Positions 1-6,713 of a DNA stretch of 24,742 nucleotides are shown here, piece by piece. Each line of letters starts with the position of its first letter. Positions within the stretch are counted from its first letter, which is position 1. Source of the stretch: a virus; IMG/VR virus record IMGVR_UViG_3300044977_000025, positions 1-24,742 of that record; one strand, 5' to 3'. The notes under the pieces were generated by a model. That model saw only the letters and a program-made list of their open reading frames with translations, did not search any database and was not told where the DNA came from. Both the position numbers and the translations under genes were made by a program.

Positions 1-444
1 CAGAAAGAAAAGGAAATTAAAGCGGCTATTCCTAAACCGAGAAAAGTTAAACCCGAGCGAGTGGTAAAACCATTAGTCCAGCGCAGTCACGAAGTAAAGG
101 TTCTACCATACAATCCGCAAGAGTTTCCGCTTTGGGATCCCAAAGGCGCATTCAAATCTATCGAGCCGTCGGCGATGCCCGAGTTAAAAGCGTGGAGTAT
201 GTTCGACAAGCCAATAAGCGAAGAGACGTGGACAAAGATTTCGCTCGATCCACGTACGAAGAAAAAGACTTTTTCGCAAGCGGATAAATTGGAGATGAAA
301 CGTTTGTATGGTGAAGGTTGGAAATTCGCGCATCTTGCCGAACGCTACAAAACGAATATCCCGACCATACTACCAATCATAATTGTAGTTGCCGCTAATC
401 ATCGGATAACGGAGCGAGACGTTCCTATAGATCCTCCCGCGTAG
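1..444 (+). CDS. C-terminal part of an unidentified phage protein, possibly DNA-binding
   Basis: The reading frame is open from the first base, so this is the 3' part (147 residues) of a longer gene. GTG at 61 is only an internal codon. The start of the visible part is rich in Lys, Arg and Pro (IPKPRKVKPERVVKPL), like a linker. Near the C-terminus, about residues 88-135, the segment FSQADKLEMKRLYGEGWKF followed by AHLAERYKTNIPTIL has the spacing of a helix-turn-helix of the kind used to choose DNA sites. That is a weak resemblance by eye, not a family assignment. It lies just upstream of the packaging genes, so a regulator of late genes or a protein acting at the packaging site is possible but unproven. 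It ends before the long non-coding stretch at 445-799. Confidence 0.6.
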   Translation, partial: QKEKEIKAAIPKPRKVKPERVVKPLVQRSHEVKVLPYNPQEFPLWDPKGAFKSIEPSAMPELKAWSMFDKPISEETWTKISLDPRTKKKTFSQADKLEMKRLYGEGWKFAHLAERYKTNIPTILPIIIVVAANHRITERDVPIDPPA

Positions 445-499
445 TTACCCTTCGCCCTAACGGGCCATACAATAAACTGACTATAGGCACATATGGTCG

Positions 500-523
500 C
501 GGCCATCTCTTCGGGGATGGCCG
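500..523 (+). other. Stem-loop, 8 bp perfect stem
   Basis: CGGCCATC at 500-507 pairs exactly with GATGGCCG at 516-523 around an 8-base loop (508-515). No T-run follows, so it does not look like an intrinsic terminator. It is the first of the stem-loops in the non-coding region. Confidence 0.55.
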
Positions 524-579
524 TATTACTTTCGGAGGGTCGAGAGTATTTATGGGTAAGCTTCGCTCGGGAGCTAGAA

Positions 580-610
580 CCGCGCAGAGATGCGCGGCAA
601 GGTGTTTTTT
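580..610 (+). terminator. GC-rich stem-loop with GAGA tetraloop and downstream T6; weak terminator candidate
   Basis: CCGCGCA at 580-586 pairs with TGCGCGG at 591-597 across the tetraloop GAGA (GNRA class, usually very stable in RNA). T6 follows at 605-610, but 7 bases separate it from the stem, which is long for an intrinsic terminator. It could end the transcript of the upstream gene, or be part of a structured RNA or packaging site. Confidence 0.35.
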
Positions 611-647
611 CCCTTTTGCGGGGAGATTTTGTTAACCTAGTTGAATA

Positions 648-696
648 ACCGGCGATGCTTATTCCTACCCCTCGGGTAAGGAATCTATTTGCCGGT
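648..696 (+). other. Two-tier stem-loop
   Basis: The outer arms ACCGGC (648-653) and GCCGGT (691-696) enclose an inner stem formed by 661-670 and 674-684 with one bulged A and a 3-base loop CTC. The nested arrangement is more elaborate than a terminator and suggests a folded RNA or dyad protein sites. Confidence 0.45.
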
Positions 697-768
697 GAAA
701 AATTAACGCGGTGTCGGCGACTCCCCGAATTTTAAAAACGTATGCCGTTTTTGACCCGTCCTTCTAAC

Positions 769-799
769 CGTCTGGCTATCGGTATGTATTAGCTAGACG
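769..799 (+). promoter_or_regulatory. Ten-pair stem-loop ending at the base before the start codon at 800
   Basis: CGTCTGGCTA (769-778) pairs with TAGCTAGACG (790-799) with a single G-U pair; the loop is 11 bases. The 3' arm ends exactly one base before ATG 800 and covers the place where a ribosome-binding site would lie. If it forms in the mRNA it should limit initiation of the gene at 800. If it acts as DNA it is a dyad site next to the packaging genes. Confidence 0.45.
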
Positions 800-1051
800 A
801 TGAACTTTAATAAAATTCCTGCATTTTCCTTTGACCCTAAAACCGGACTATTGGTCGACGATTTCTTTTTTGGCGTGGAGTATACCCGTGGCTTCGAACT
901 CGTGCAGAGTTTCACCGAAGATAAGCAGCCTTGCTTAACGATAACGATCAAGGCTTTACTGCACGGTCAAAAGATTAAACCGAAAAGCAGCGGGGAAACC
1001 GTAGAGCTACAAGGTCCAGGTATTGGGACGTTTGAAGTTCCAATAAGCTAA
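800..1051 (+). CDS. Small unknown phage protein upstream of the small terminase
   Basis: The product has 83 residues and I do not recognise a family. It has alternating hydrophobic and polar residues and an even spread of charge, with no signal peptide, membrane segment or Cys cluster (only one Cys), so it is probably a small cytoplasmic beta-rich protein. The start at ATG 800 is the first in the frame. It has no Shine-Dalgarno sequence and lies directly after a ten-pair stem-loop. Its TAA stop is immediately followed by the ATG of the small terminase at 1052, so the two are almost certainly co-translated. Its place between a possible packaging site and the terminase suggests a packaging or head-related role, by position only. 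Confidence 0.65.
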   Translation: MNFNKIPAFSFDPKTGLLVDDFFFGVEYTRGFELVQSFTEDKQPCLTITIKALLHGQKIKPKSSGETVELQGPGIGTFEVPIS

Positions 1052-1666
1052 ATGACCCGCGAACAACTCCAACGAGAACTCGGATTCTCAAAAAGCTATA
1101 CCTGCGCTCGCATTAAAGAGGGTATGCCGACGGACTCAATCGAAGCCGCGAAGCAATGGCTCGAAGAGAACCAGAAGCGCGGTAAGCCCGGAGTTCGCTC
1201 TAAAGGCCCAAAGCCCGCTGCAACCGTCCTACCCGTCGATGGGTCTAGTACCCTCGAAGATGCCGTAAGGCAGCTGCAGGCGAGCGAGAGAGCCGTTAGC
1301 GAGTCGATTAACGAAACCACCGCGGCGCTACTCTTAACCGCCGACCCGACGCAACGAGGAAAGCTATCTAATCAACTCTCCGATTTACGCCAGGAACAGA
1401 AACAGATTGTCGGCGTATTAGCCAAAAGCGAAAATGATCTGGTTAAACTCCAGCGCTCCCGAGGGCAATTAATCTCAATCGACGAAGCCAAGACTTTAAT
1501 TAGCAAGTGCCTCGCCTCCGCAGTTACCGGATTAAAGAAAGTCCCGCAAGCCGGTCAAACGACCGAGGAAAAGAACCGCTTAGCACAAATCGTGGATGGC
1601 GTACTTGCGGAAGTTTACCGAACCGCTTCCGACCATATCGCGGAGAGGGAGTTGGCCGGTGTTTAA
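1052..1666 (+). CDS. Terminase small subunit, Nu1-like
   Basis: Terminase small subunits bind the packaging site and bring in the large subunit to start DNA packaging. This protein has 204 residues, against 181 for lambda Nu1. The N-terminus (REQLQRELGFSKSYTCARIKEGMP, about 3-26) is a helix-turn-helix of the Nu1/Terminase_2 type. A basic linker follows (about 40-58), then a long helical, coiled-coil-like region rich in Gln, Glu and Leu (about 68-150) fit for oligomerisation. It directly precedes the GpA-type large subunit by one small gene, the order expected in lambda-like packaging modules. The start at ATG 1052 abuts the previous stop; the next gene's GTG start lies inside its last codons. 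Confidence 0.75.
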   Translation: MTREQLQRELGFSKSYTCARIKEGMPTDSIEAAKQWLEENQKRGKPGVRSKGPKPAATVLPVDGSSTLEDAVRQLQASERAVSESINETTAALLLTADPTQRGKLSNQLSDLRQEQKQIVGVLAKSENDLVKLQRSRGQLISIDEAKTLISKCLASAVTGLKKVPQAGQTTEEKNRLAQIVDGVLAEVYRTASDHIAERELAGV

Positions 1667-1928
1667 AGAGCATCTAGATTTTAACTCTCGCGAATCGAAG
1701 GAAGCTCTTTTTGAGTTTGCGCGTCACACCGTTCCCGATTTTCCGGAGTGGTTAGGACCCACGGACTTTATCGTGGAGCTGGTAAGCTATGTAGACGCTA
1801 GAACCGTCGTGCTTACTCTTTCTTCTTTTTGGGCGCAGGCTTATTCCGTTTCGCTCAAGGTGCCGGACTATGTGTTTCTAAAACTAGACCGCGAATTTAT
1901 TCACGACTTAGTGGATTACGATGACTGA
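1659..1928 (+). CDS. Small unknown protein between the two terminase subunits
   Basis: The frame extends upstream to an ATG at 1596, but that part lies inside the small terminase gene. GTG 1659 is the likelier start: it overlaps the terminase stop by 8 bases and has GAGGGAG about 8 bases upstream, one of the better ribosome-binding sites in the window. From there the product has 89 residues. It is acidic toward the C-terminus (LDREFIHDLVDYDD) and contains a hydrophobic beta-like centre, but no recognised motif. Its stop overlaps the large terminase start (ATGACTGA at 1921-1928), so all three genes are translationally coupled. In lambda no gene sits between Nu1 and A, so its role, perhaps as an assembly partner of terminase, is open. 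Confidence 0.6.
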   Translation: MFKEHLDFNSRESKEALFEFARHTVPDFPEWLGPTDFIVELVSYVDARTVVLTLSSFWAQAYSVSLKVPDYVFLKLDREFIHDLVDYDD

Positions 1929-3726
1929 CGTTCTCTTAGCCGACTTACGCGCTCCCGACCGCTTACAACGTCACGCTCTCCTCAAGCACATCGAATCGCT
2001 TACGGCGGGGAGTTCGAGTTGCGACATCTTACAATGGGCGACGCAGTTTATGCGTTACCCAAAATCGGACCGCTCTCCGATATTCGATCGCAACTTTGCG
2101 CCCCATTTAAATTTCCCGCTCGAAGCGTTCGCCTCCGGCAAGCATCGCATTATCTCGCTAATGGCGAATACCGGATTTGGTAAGTCGACGCTTATCGAAA
2201 CGGCAACGGCTTACATCGTCGCGGTAAGTCCCGGAGACATGGGAATTATTACGCAATCGGATAACGACTCCGCGACCTTTTCCGACACCCGATTACTTCC
2301 GACCTTAAGAGCCGTCGAACCCGTAGTCGCACTACTCCCAAACGACCGCTACTCGGTTAAGAAAGCGCAGATCGATTTCCCCCACATGTCGATTTTTATC
2401 GGCGGAGCGAATCTAACAACTCTGCAATCGAAGAGTCTCCGCTATGTCCTATTAGATGAGGCTTGGGTTTATCGCGGAGGCATGATTAAAGAGGCGCTGC
2501 ATCGAACGCACGACCGCTCTAATAGCGTCGTATTGGTAACGGGGCAGGCCGGTCTAGTCGGCGACGAGTTCGACGTGCTACACGAAACTTGCGCGAAGCA
2601 TGAATATAGTTGGCAGTGTTCCGCTTGCGAGCAATGGCACGCTTACGGATTCGAAAACATAAAGTGGAATCCGGACGCTAAGAATCCGGAGACTAACGAA
2701 TGGGTTTATGCGCGTATCGTCGAGACCTGCTTTATGCAGTGTCCGAATTGCGGCGCGGAATATCCGGACAACGAATTTACCCGAAGAGAACTAGCTTCTA
2801 AGGCGCAGTATCTTCCGACTCCCGGCGGTAATCCGATCCCAGGCCGCTTAGGTCTACATTGCCCTGCTGAGGGTGTCTGCTGGATTCCTTGGTCGACAAT
2901 CGCTCTCGAATTCATTCTAGCGAACGATGCGAAAAAGGCCGGCAACGATGTTCCGATGCGGCAGTGGCAGCAAAAACGAGAAGCTCGTCCTTGGCAGATG
3001 GAAAGCCACGAGTACGACATCCCGGAGATTAAATCCGGAGGCTATAAGCGTTCCGACTTTGAAGGCGATACTAAGATTGACGGCGAGGTTCTTCGCACGC
3101 TTACGGTCGACGTACAGCGCGACCACAACTGGCTTTTAGTAAACGCTTGGCGAGCGGACGGAACTTGCCGCGTGCTCCACTACGATGCTAGCGCCGACTG
3201 GGACGCGATTAAGGAGACGGCGAAGAGATATTATATCCCCTCCGCGCTTCAGGTTGGACTCGATAGCAACTATGACCCTTCGAAGGTTAATGCCTATTGC
3301 GCCAAGAATGGCACGCTTTCGCTCGTCGGTAATAAGGCGAAGTTCTTCGCGCACGTCGATAATAAAGGCAAGCCGCAGAAAAAACTATTCTCCAAAATTA
3401 ATAGTATTCTTATTAATAACATCCGGGCCAATCAAATCCTTTGGTCCTCGGAGAATGTTAAGGACATCTTAAATAGTATCCGCTCCCAAATTGAAATCCC
3501 CGACGATTTCGATAACACATTTTCGGACCAGATGTCGGCGGAGCGTAAGCAGTCCGTCATTTCTAAGACTACCGGCGAAACTTCTTGGCGTTGGGAAAAG
3601 ATAAGCCATCGAGCTAACCATAGTTGGGACGCTATGGCGATGTCGGTCGTCATCGCGCTAATGAGTAAGCGCGTCGTGTTCTCTTTTAAACCAGAAGTAA
3701 TTTCCGAAAGTAATTCTCAAGAGTGA
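1921..3726 (+). CDS. Terminase large subunit, lambda GpA family
   Basis: This is the ATP-driven motor and endonuclease that cuts concatemeric DNA and pumps it into the prohead through the portal. At 601 residues it is close to lambda gpA (641). The visible ATPase motifs are a Walker A-like loop (NTGFGKST, about 83-90) and Walker B (VLLDE, 176-180). Two CxxC pairs (C233/C236 and C274/C277) form the zinc-ribbon-like insertion usual in this family. The nuclease part has acidic residues in the expected motifs: TVDV with D397, GLDS with D448, and WDAMAM with D570 near the end. It overlaps the genes on both sides (ATGACTGA upstream, GTGA downstream), which indicates coupled translation. The GpA assignment is from motif order and length. 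Confidence 0.92.
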   Translation: MTDVLLADLRAPDRLQRHALLKHIESLTAGSSSCDILQWATQFMRYPKSDRSPIFDRNFAPHLNFPLEAFASGKHRIISLMANTGFGKSTLIETATAYIVAVSPGDMGIITQSDNDSATFSDTRLLPTLRAVEPVVALLPNDRYSVKKAQIDFPHMSIFIGGANLTTLQSKSLRYVLLDEAWVYRGGMIKEALHRTHDRSNSVVLVTGQAGLVGDEFDVLHETCAKHEYSWQCSACEQWHAYGFENIKWNPDAKNPETNEWVYARIVETCFMQCPNCGAEYPDNEFTRRELASKAQYLPTPGGNPIPGRLGLHCPAEGVCWIPWSTIALEFILANDAKKAGNDVPMRQWQQKREARPWQMESHEYDIPEIKSGGYKRSDFEGDTKIDGEVLRTLTVDVQRDHNWLLVNAWRADGTCRVLHYDASADWDAIKETAKRYYIPSALQVGLDSNYDPSKVNAYCAKNGTLSLVGNKAKFFAHVDNKGKPQKKLFSKINSILINNIRANQILWSSENVKDILNSIRSQIEIPDDFDNTFSDQMSAERKQSVISKTTGETSWRWEKISHRANHSWDAMAMSVVIALMSKRVVFSFKPEVISESNSQE

Positions 3727-4040
3727 CACGCGAACTTTTAATCCGCAGTATATGCGCCCGATTCTTAAACAACGTCGCTGGTTTGCAAGACCTAGTTGAC
3801 GCGAAGCTAGATGAGGTTTTGTCGCTAGATGGTCGCTCGATTACTTCGGTAAGCGAAAGCGGACGCTCCACTAGCTTTTCGATTCCGGTGAATATGAACC
3901 CGGAAGAGATTCACGCGCTACTCGCTAGAGCGTTACAAATCCTCACCGCCCACTCTACCTCGGCGATTCAGAATTGGCTTAAGTATCCGCCGACGACGGA
4001 AGTGCGTCCGCGCTACGGCAGGTACTGGTTCGGTGTTTAA
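3723..4040 (+). CDS. Head-tail joining protein, probably gpW-like
   Basis: The product has 105 residues; the start GTG 3723 overlaps the terminase stop by 4 bases. In lambda-like modules the gene between the large terminase and the portal encodes gpW, the small protein that seals the filled head and makes the site where the next connector binds. Here the central strand pair (SITSVSESGRSTSFSIP, about 40-56), a following helix (about 60-85) and a basic Arg-Tyr-Gly-Arg-Tyr end resemble the gpW pattern of a hairpin, a helix and an RRG-aromatic tail. The protein has an extra N-terminal helix, since gpW has 68 residues. GTAATTCTC lies 13 bases before the start. The identification rests on position and a loose pattern. 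Confidence 0.55.
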   Translation: MTRELLIRSICARFLNNVAGLQDLVDAKLDEVLSLDGRSITSVSESGRSTSFSIPVNMNPEEIHALLARALQILTAHSTSAIQNWLKYPPTTEVRPRYGRYWFGV

Positions 4041-4043
4041 TTT

Positions 4044-5738
4044 ATGGCTAAATGGCTTTCAAAACTTTTTCCTCCGCAGCGTAAGCTAGTTAGAGCGGCG
4101 AAAACAAAAATAGACTTCTCCGGTCTGTATGATTCGGCGATCACTACTTTTGATAGACCATTTCTTGGCTACTGGTCGACGGACGCCCATTTCCAGATTA
4201 GCAACTACGATCTTATGCGGCTCCGCTCAGATAGCCGCAAGATGTTTGCGAACATGGGGATTATTCGGGCTCCGGTTTTACAGCGCACGATGTACGCTTT
4301 CGGCGCGAACGGTTGGCGCCCACAATATACGGGCTCGGATAAGGACTGGGGAAATAAAGCGGTCCAATTATTAGAGTCGGACATTTTGCCGAACCTCGAT
4401 GTTCGCGGTGAGATGTATTCTTTCCAGAAGTCTCTTTCGTTAGCTAGTTCCGATATTGATCGCGACGGCGACATTCTCCTTCTCTTTACCGAGACGGACG
4501 AAGGACTCCCAGCGATCCAATGGATACCGGCGCACCGTATCGGCCAACGCACGAACGAGCGATTTATCGAAGAGGGGAAATACAAAGGCTGCGAAATGCA
4601 CCACGGCGTTATTACCCGCGATGAAGTGCCGGTAGCCTATCAAGTTATGGGCTCGAAGGCCGAAGAGGATACAGTTTTCGGCGTCGAAGATGCGATGTTA
4701 ATTTTTGATCCGGAGATTAATGGCTTTCCTCGTGGCGTTCCCGTTGCGTCTTTCGCGCTTAACTCTTTGAAAGACATGATGGTTAGCCAAGTCTACGAGC
4801 AGCAGGCGCTACAATTAGCTAGCCACATCGGTTTACTCGAAACGAATCCCGAGGGTGGCTCTGACGATTACAGCGCGATGATCGAGCAAGCGGAGAGAGA
4901 GTCTACTTGGTACGAAGCCGAAGGCGAAACGTCTCCGCCGGTTAATCCGAAAACGCTTCCCCCGATTTCTACCCAATCGATAATGGGTGGCGTCTACAAA
5001 TATTTTAAATCGAACACCGGCTCGAAGCTAGAAAGCTTCAAGTCCGAAAGACCGTCCGGAGAATGGCAAGCCTTTATGGATCGCTTGACGCGAGAATATT
5101 GCGCGGGCATTCCTTGGCCGTTCGAACTCGCCTGGTCTCCGGAGAAAGTAGGCGGAGCATCCGTCCGCTTAGTCGTCGGCCAAGCGCAACGCGCCGTCGA
5201 AACTCGTCAACGGTTATTCCTACCCGTCGCGAAGAGGATTATTAAGTATTCAATTTCGAAGTTAATCGAAGCCAAAGAGCTAGAAGAGAATGACGAATGG
5301 GATTCTTGGGGCTTTACGTATCCGCCGCGAATTAGCGTCGACGCAGGACGCGACGAACGGGCTCGAATCGATTCGTACAAGACTGGCATTCTTAACCTCG
5401 AGGAAATCTTAACCGAAGAGGGCAAGACGCTAGAGCACCATCTCGACCAACGTATCCACGAAACCGTAATGCGTGAGATGAAGGCTAAAGAAGCCGAAGA
5501 GAAATACGGCATTAAGATTGACCGCAACGAACTCTTGTCGCTCTTCGCAAATCCAGTAGCGGCAACCGGAGACGGCGCAGCGAAAGAAACTCCGGTGACC
5601 GTTCCCGAGGGCCCAGCGGTTCCCGCTCCCGCTCCGGATAAGGAAGCGATTCGCCAAGCCGTTGGGCCGTATCTCGGCTGGGGAGTCGAGACGGAGGAGC
5701 TAACCGAAAAGCTCTCGGCGGTAATTAAGCCTGAATAA
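4044..5738 (+). CDS. Phage portal protein, lambda gpB family
   Basis: Portal proteins form the dodecameric ring at one capsid vertex through which DNA enters and leaves, and they nucleate prohead assembly. This one has 564 residues, against 533 for lambda gpB. The N-terminal part (YDLMRLRSDSRKMFANMGIIRAP..., about 53-75) and the core DIDRDGDILLLF followed by IQWIPAHRIG match the lambda-type portal pattern. An Ala/Pro/Glu-rich tail (about 512-545) is low-complexity. The start ATG 4044 follows the previous stop by 3 bases with no Shine-Dalgarno, so reinitiation by ribosomes finishing the upstream gene is likely. The stop shares bases with the next start (TAATG). A long antisense frame lies opposite it but is a shadow. 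Confidence 0.88.
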   Translation: MAKWLSKLFPPQRKLVRAAKTKIDFSGLYDSAITTFDRPFLGYWSTDAHFQISNYDLMRLRSDSRKMFANMGIIRAPVLQRTMYAFGANGWRPQYTGSDKDWGNKAVQLLESDILPNLDVRGEMYSFQKSLSLASSDIDRDGDILLLFTETDEGLPAIQWIPAHRIGQRTNERFIEEGKYKGCEMHHGVITRDEVPVAYQVMGSKAEEDTVFGVEDAMLIFDPEINGFPRGVPVASFALNSLKDMMVSQVYEQQALQLASHIGLLETNPEGGSDDYSAMIEQAERESTWYEAEGETSPPVNPKTLPPISTQSIMGGVYKYFKSNTGSKLESFKSERPSGEWQAFMDRLTREYCAGIPWPFELAWSPEKVGGASVRLVVGQAQRAVETRQRLFLPVAKRIIKYSISKLIEAKELEENDEWDSWGFTYPPRISVDAGRDERARIDSYKTGILNLEEILTEEGKTLEHHLDQRIHETVMREMKAKEAEEKYGIKIDRNELLSLFANPVAATGDGAAKETPVTVPEGPAVPAPAPDKEAIRQAVGPYLGWGVETEELTEKLSAVIKPE

Positions 5739-6703
5739 TGAAAACTTTTCGCGCCTACGTTGGTAAATCTTTCGACAAGAAGACTGGCATTGCTAAAGGT
5801 GTCTCCGTTATTAGCGTTGGCCCCGCTCTCGGACACGGGACGAACGTAGATAAAAAATCTTTAGAGAGCGTCGTAGCAGCTTCTAAAGCCAGTCCGGATG
5901 GCGTCAAAGTCCATATCCAACACGATTCGGATGCGAAAGACATCGTTGGCTTCTTAAATAATTTTCAGCTCGATGGCGATAACGTCCGTGCGGATTTGAA
6001 GCTGGTAAGGATGTCGCCTTGGTTCGGTTACCTTTGCGAGCTTATCGAGACTAATCCTAGTTCTTTTGGCTTGAGTATTTCCTTCGACGGAACCGAAGAG
6101 ATGGTTAACGAGGCGAGCTTTATCCGAGTCAAAGATTTGTTCTCTGTCGACCTAGTTTCTAGTCCCGCGGCAAATTCGTCCGGGTTGTTTAGTTCGAAAG
6201 TAATTAAGGGTAAGAAACTTATGGCAGATGAATCCCAGACCGCCGAAAAAGTCGCGTTAAGCGATGCGGATGACGAACTAGCTAGTCGTGTCGGACTCCT
6301 TGAAAAAGGGTTCGCCGATATGAAAAGCGCTTTCGATGCAATGGCCGATAACTCCGATAACGGGGATGACTCCTCGAACGGAGACGACGACGACGAAGAG
6401 CAAGCAGAGGACGATGAGTCCGATAGCTCCGATGACCTCGCGAAAGTAAAAGCCGAACTCGCAGCGGTTAAAGCCGAAAACGAAAAGCTTAAGGCGGAAA
6501 AAGTTTCCGGCGAAAAGCTAGCGGCTCGTAAGCTGGCTACGACTGGCGTAAAGGCCGGTGCCCGCCCGAAGACCGAAGCGGCTTCGCCGAGTATCGTGCA
6601 GCAATATAAGGCTCTTAAGTCCTGTAGCGAACAGCTAAATTTCTATCGGAAGCATAAAGCAGAATTGCTCGAACACCGAGAAGAACTAGCGGAGAAAAAG
6701 TAA
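5738..6703 (+). CDS. Prohead maturation protease fused to a scaffold
   Basis: The product has 321 residues. The N-terminal half (about 1-155) looks like a prohead protease: VKVHIQHDSDAKDIVGFL holds candidate catalytic His residues, FGLSISF a candidate nucleophile Ser, and DLVSSPAANSSGLF is the strand-turn seen in several head proteases. It does not look like the ClpP-type protease of lambda C. From about residue 162 it changes to a scaffold: a very acidic low-complexity run (about 205-236), a Lys/Glu/Ala coiled coil (about 238-275) and a helical C-terminus. Scaffold fused behind protease, removed by self-cleavage, is a common head-assembly plan. It overlaps the portal stop and has GTAATTAAG 17 bases upstream. 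A likely internal start at 6221 is listed separately. Confidence 0.78.
   Translation: MKTFRAYVGKSFDKKTGIAKGVSVISVGPALGHGTNVDKKSLESVVAASKASPDGVKVHIQHDSDAKDIVGFLNNFQLDGDNVRADLKLVRMSPWFGYLCELIETNPSSFGLSISFDGTEEMVNEASFIRVKDLFSVDLVSSPAANSSGLFSSKVIKGKKLMADESQTAEKVALSDADDELASRVGLLEKGFADMKSAFDAMADNSDNGDDSSNGDDDDEEQAEDDESDSSDDLAKVKAELAAVKAENEKLKAEKVSGEKLAARKLATTGVKAGARPKTEAASPSIVQQYKALKSCSEQLNFYRKHKAELLEHREELAEKK
6200..6221 (+). promoter_or_regulatory. Internal translation start signal inside the protease-scaffold gene
   Basis: GTAATTAAGGG at 6200-6210 lies 21 bases before an in-frame ATG at 6221. The same GTAATTAAGG string stands before the sheath gene (9519) and the fibre gene (16873). Here it sits inside a gene, exactly at the protease-scaffold boundary. 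Confidence 0.5.
6221..6703 (+). CDS. Possible separately translated scaffold, nested in frame in the protease gene
   Basis: An in-frame ATG at 6221 would give a 160-residue protein made only of the scaffold half: acidic run, coiled coil and helical end. The start is preceded by GTAATTAAGGG at 6200, a string otherwise found before true gene starts in this window. Nested in-frame scaffolds are well known, for example lambda Nu3 within C, where many scaffold copies are needed per protease. The distance from motif to ATG (21 bases) is longer than at the other genes (12-17), which weakens the case. It would serve as the internal core on which the capsid protein assembles. Confidence 0.45.
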   Translation: MADESQTAEKVALSDADDELASRVGLLEKGFADMKSAFDAMADNSDNGDDSSNGDDDDEEQAEDDESDSSDDLAKVKAELAAVKAENEKLKAEKVSGEKLAARKLATTGVKAGARPKTEAASPSIVQQYKALKSCSEQLNFYRKHKAELLEHREELAEKK

Positions 6704-6713
6704 TTAACGACAT

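Larger units (their letters stand above)
445..799 (+). other. Non-coding structured region upstream of the packaging genes (candidate cos/pac site or structured RNA)
   Basis: This 355-base stretch holds no convincing gene but has five inverted repeats. They are: 500-507 with 516-523 (8 perfect pairs); 580-586 with 591-597 (7 pairs closed by a GAGA tetraloop, with T6 at 605-610); 648-653 with 691-696 enclosing 661-670 with 674-684; 734-740 with 746-752; and 769-778 with 790-799. In lambda-like phages the cos site and the Nu1-binding sites lie immediately upstream of the small terminase gene. Here that gene is at 1052, behind one small ORF, so a packaging site is a natural guess. A structured RNA or leader is the alternative. 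No tRNA cloverleaf is visible. Confidence 0.5.

Noticed and set aside
61-63. GTG 61 as the start of the first gene
   Set aside because: The frame is open to base 1 with no upstream stop, so the gene begins outside the window.
552-635. 27-codon ORF (MGKLRSGARTAQRC...) with GGAGGG 12 bases upstream
   Set aside because: The ORF runs through the GAGA stem-loop, is rich in Arg and Cys, and has no coupling to other genes. It is more likely accidental, though the GGAGGG is noted.
445-799. tRNA or tmRNA in the structured gap
   Set aside because: No acceptor stem with matching D, anticodon and T arms, and no GGTTCRA-type T-loop, is present.
1596-1658. ATG 1596 as the start of the gene ending at 1928
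   Set aside because: The added 21 codons lie wholly in the small terminase gene and lack a ribosome-binding site; GTG 1659 has one and sits at the terminase stop.
5207-5836. 209-codon open frame on the - strand opposite the portal and protease genes
   Set aside because: It is antisense to a well-supported portal gene, has Ser/Ala/Arg-rich composition typical of a shadow frame, and crosses the portal-protease junction.
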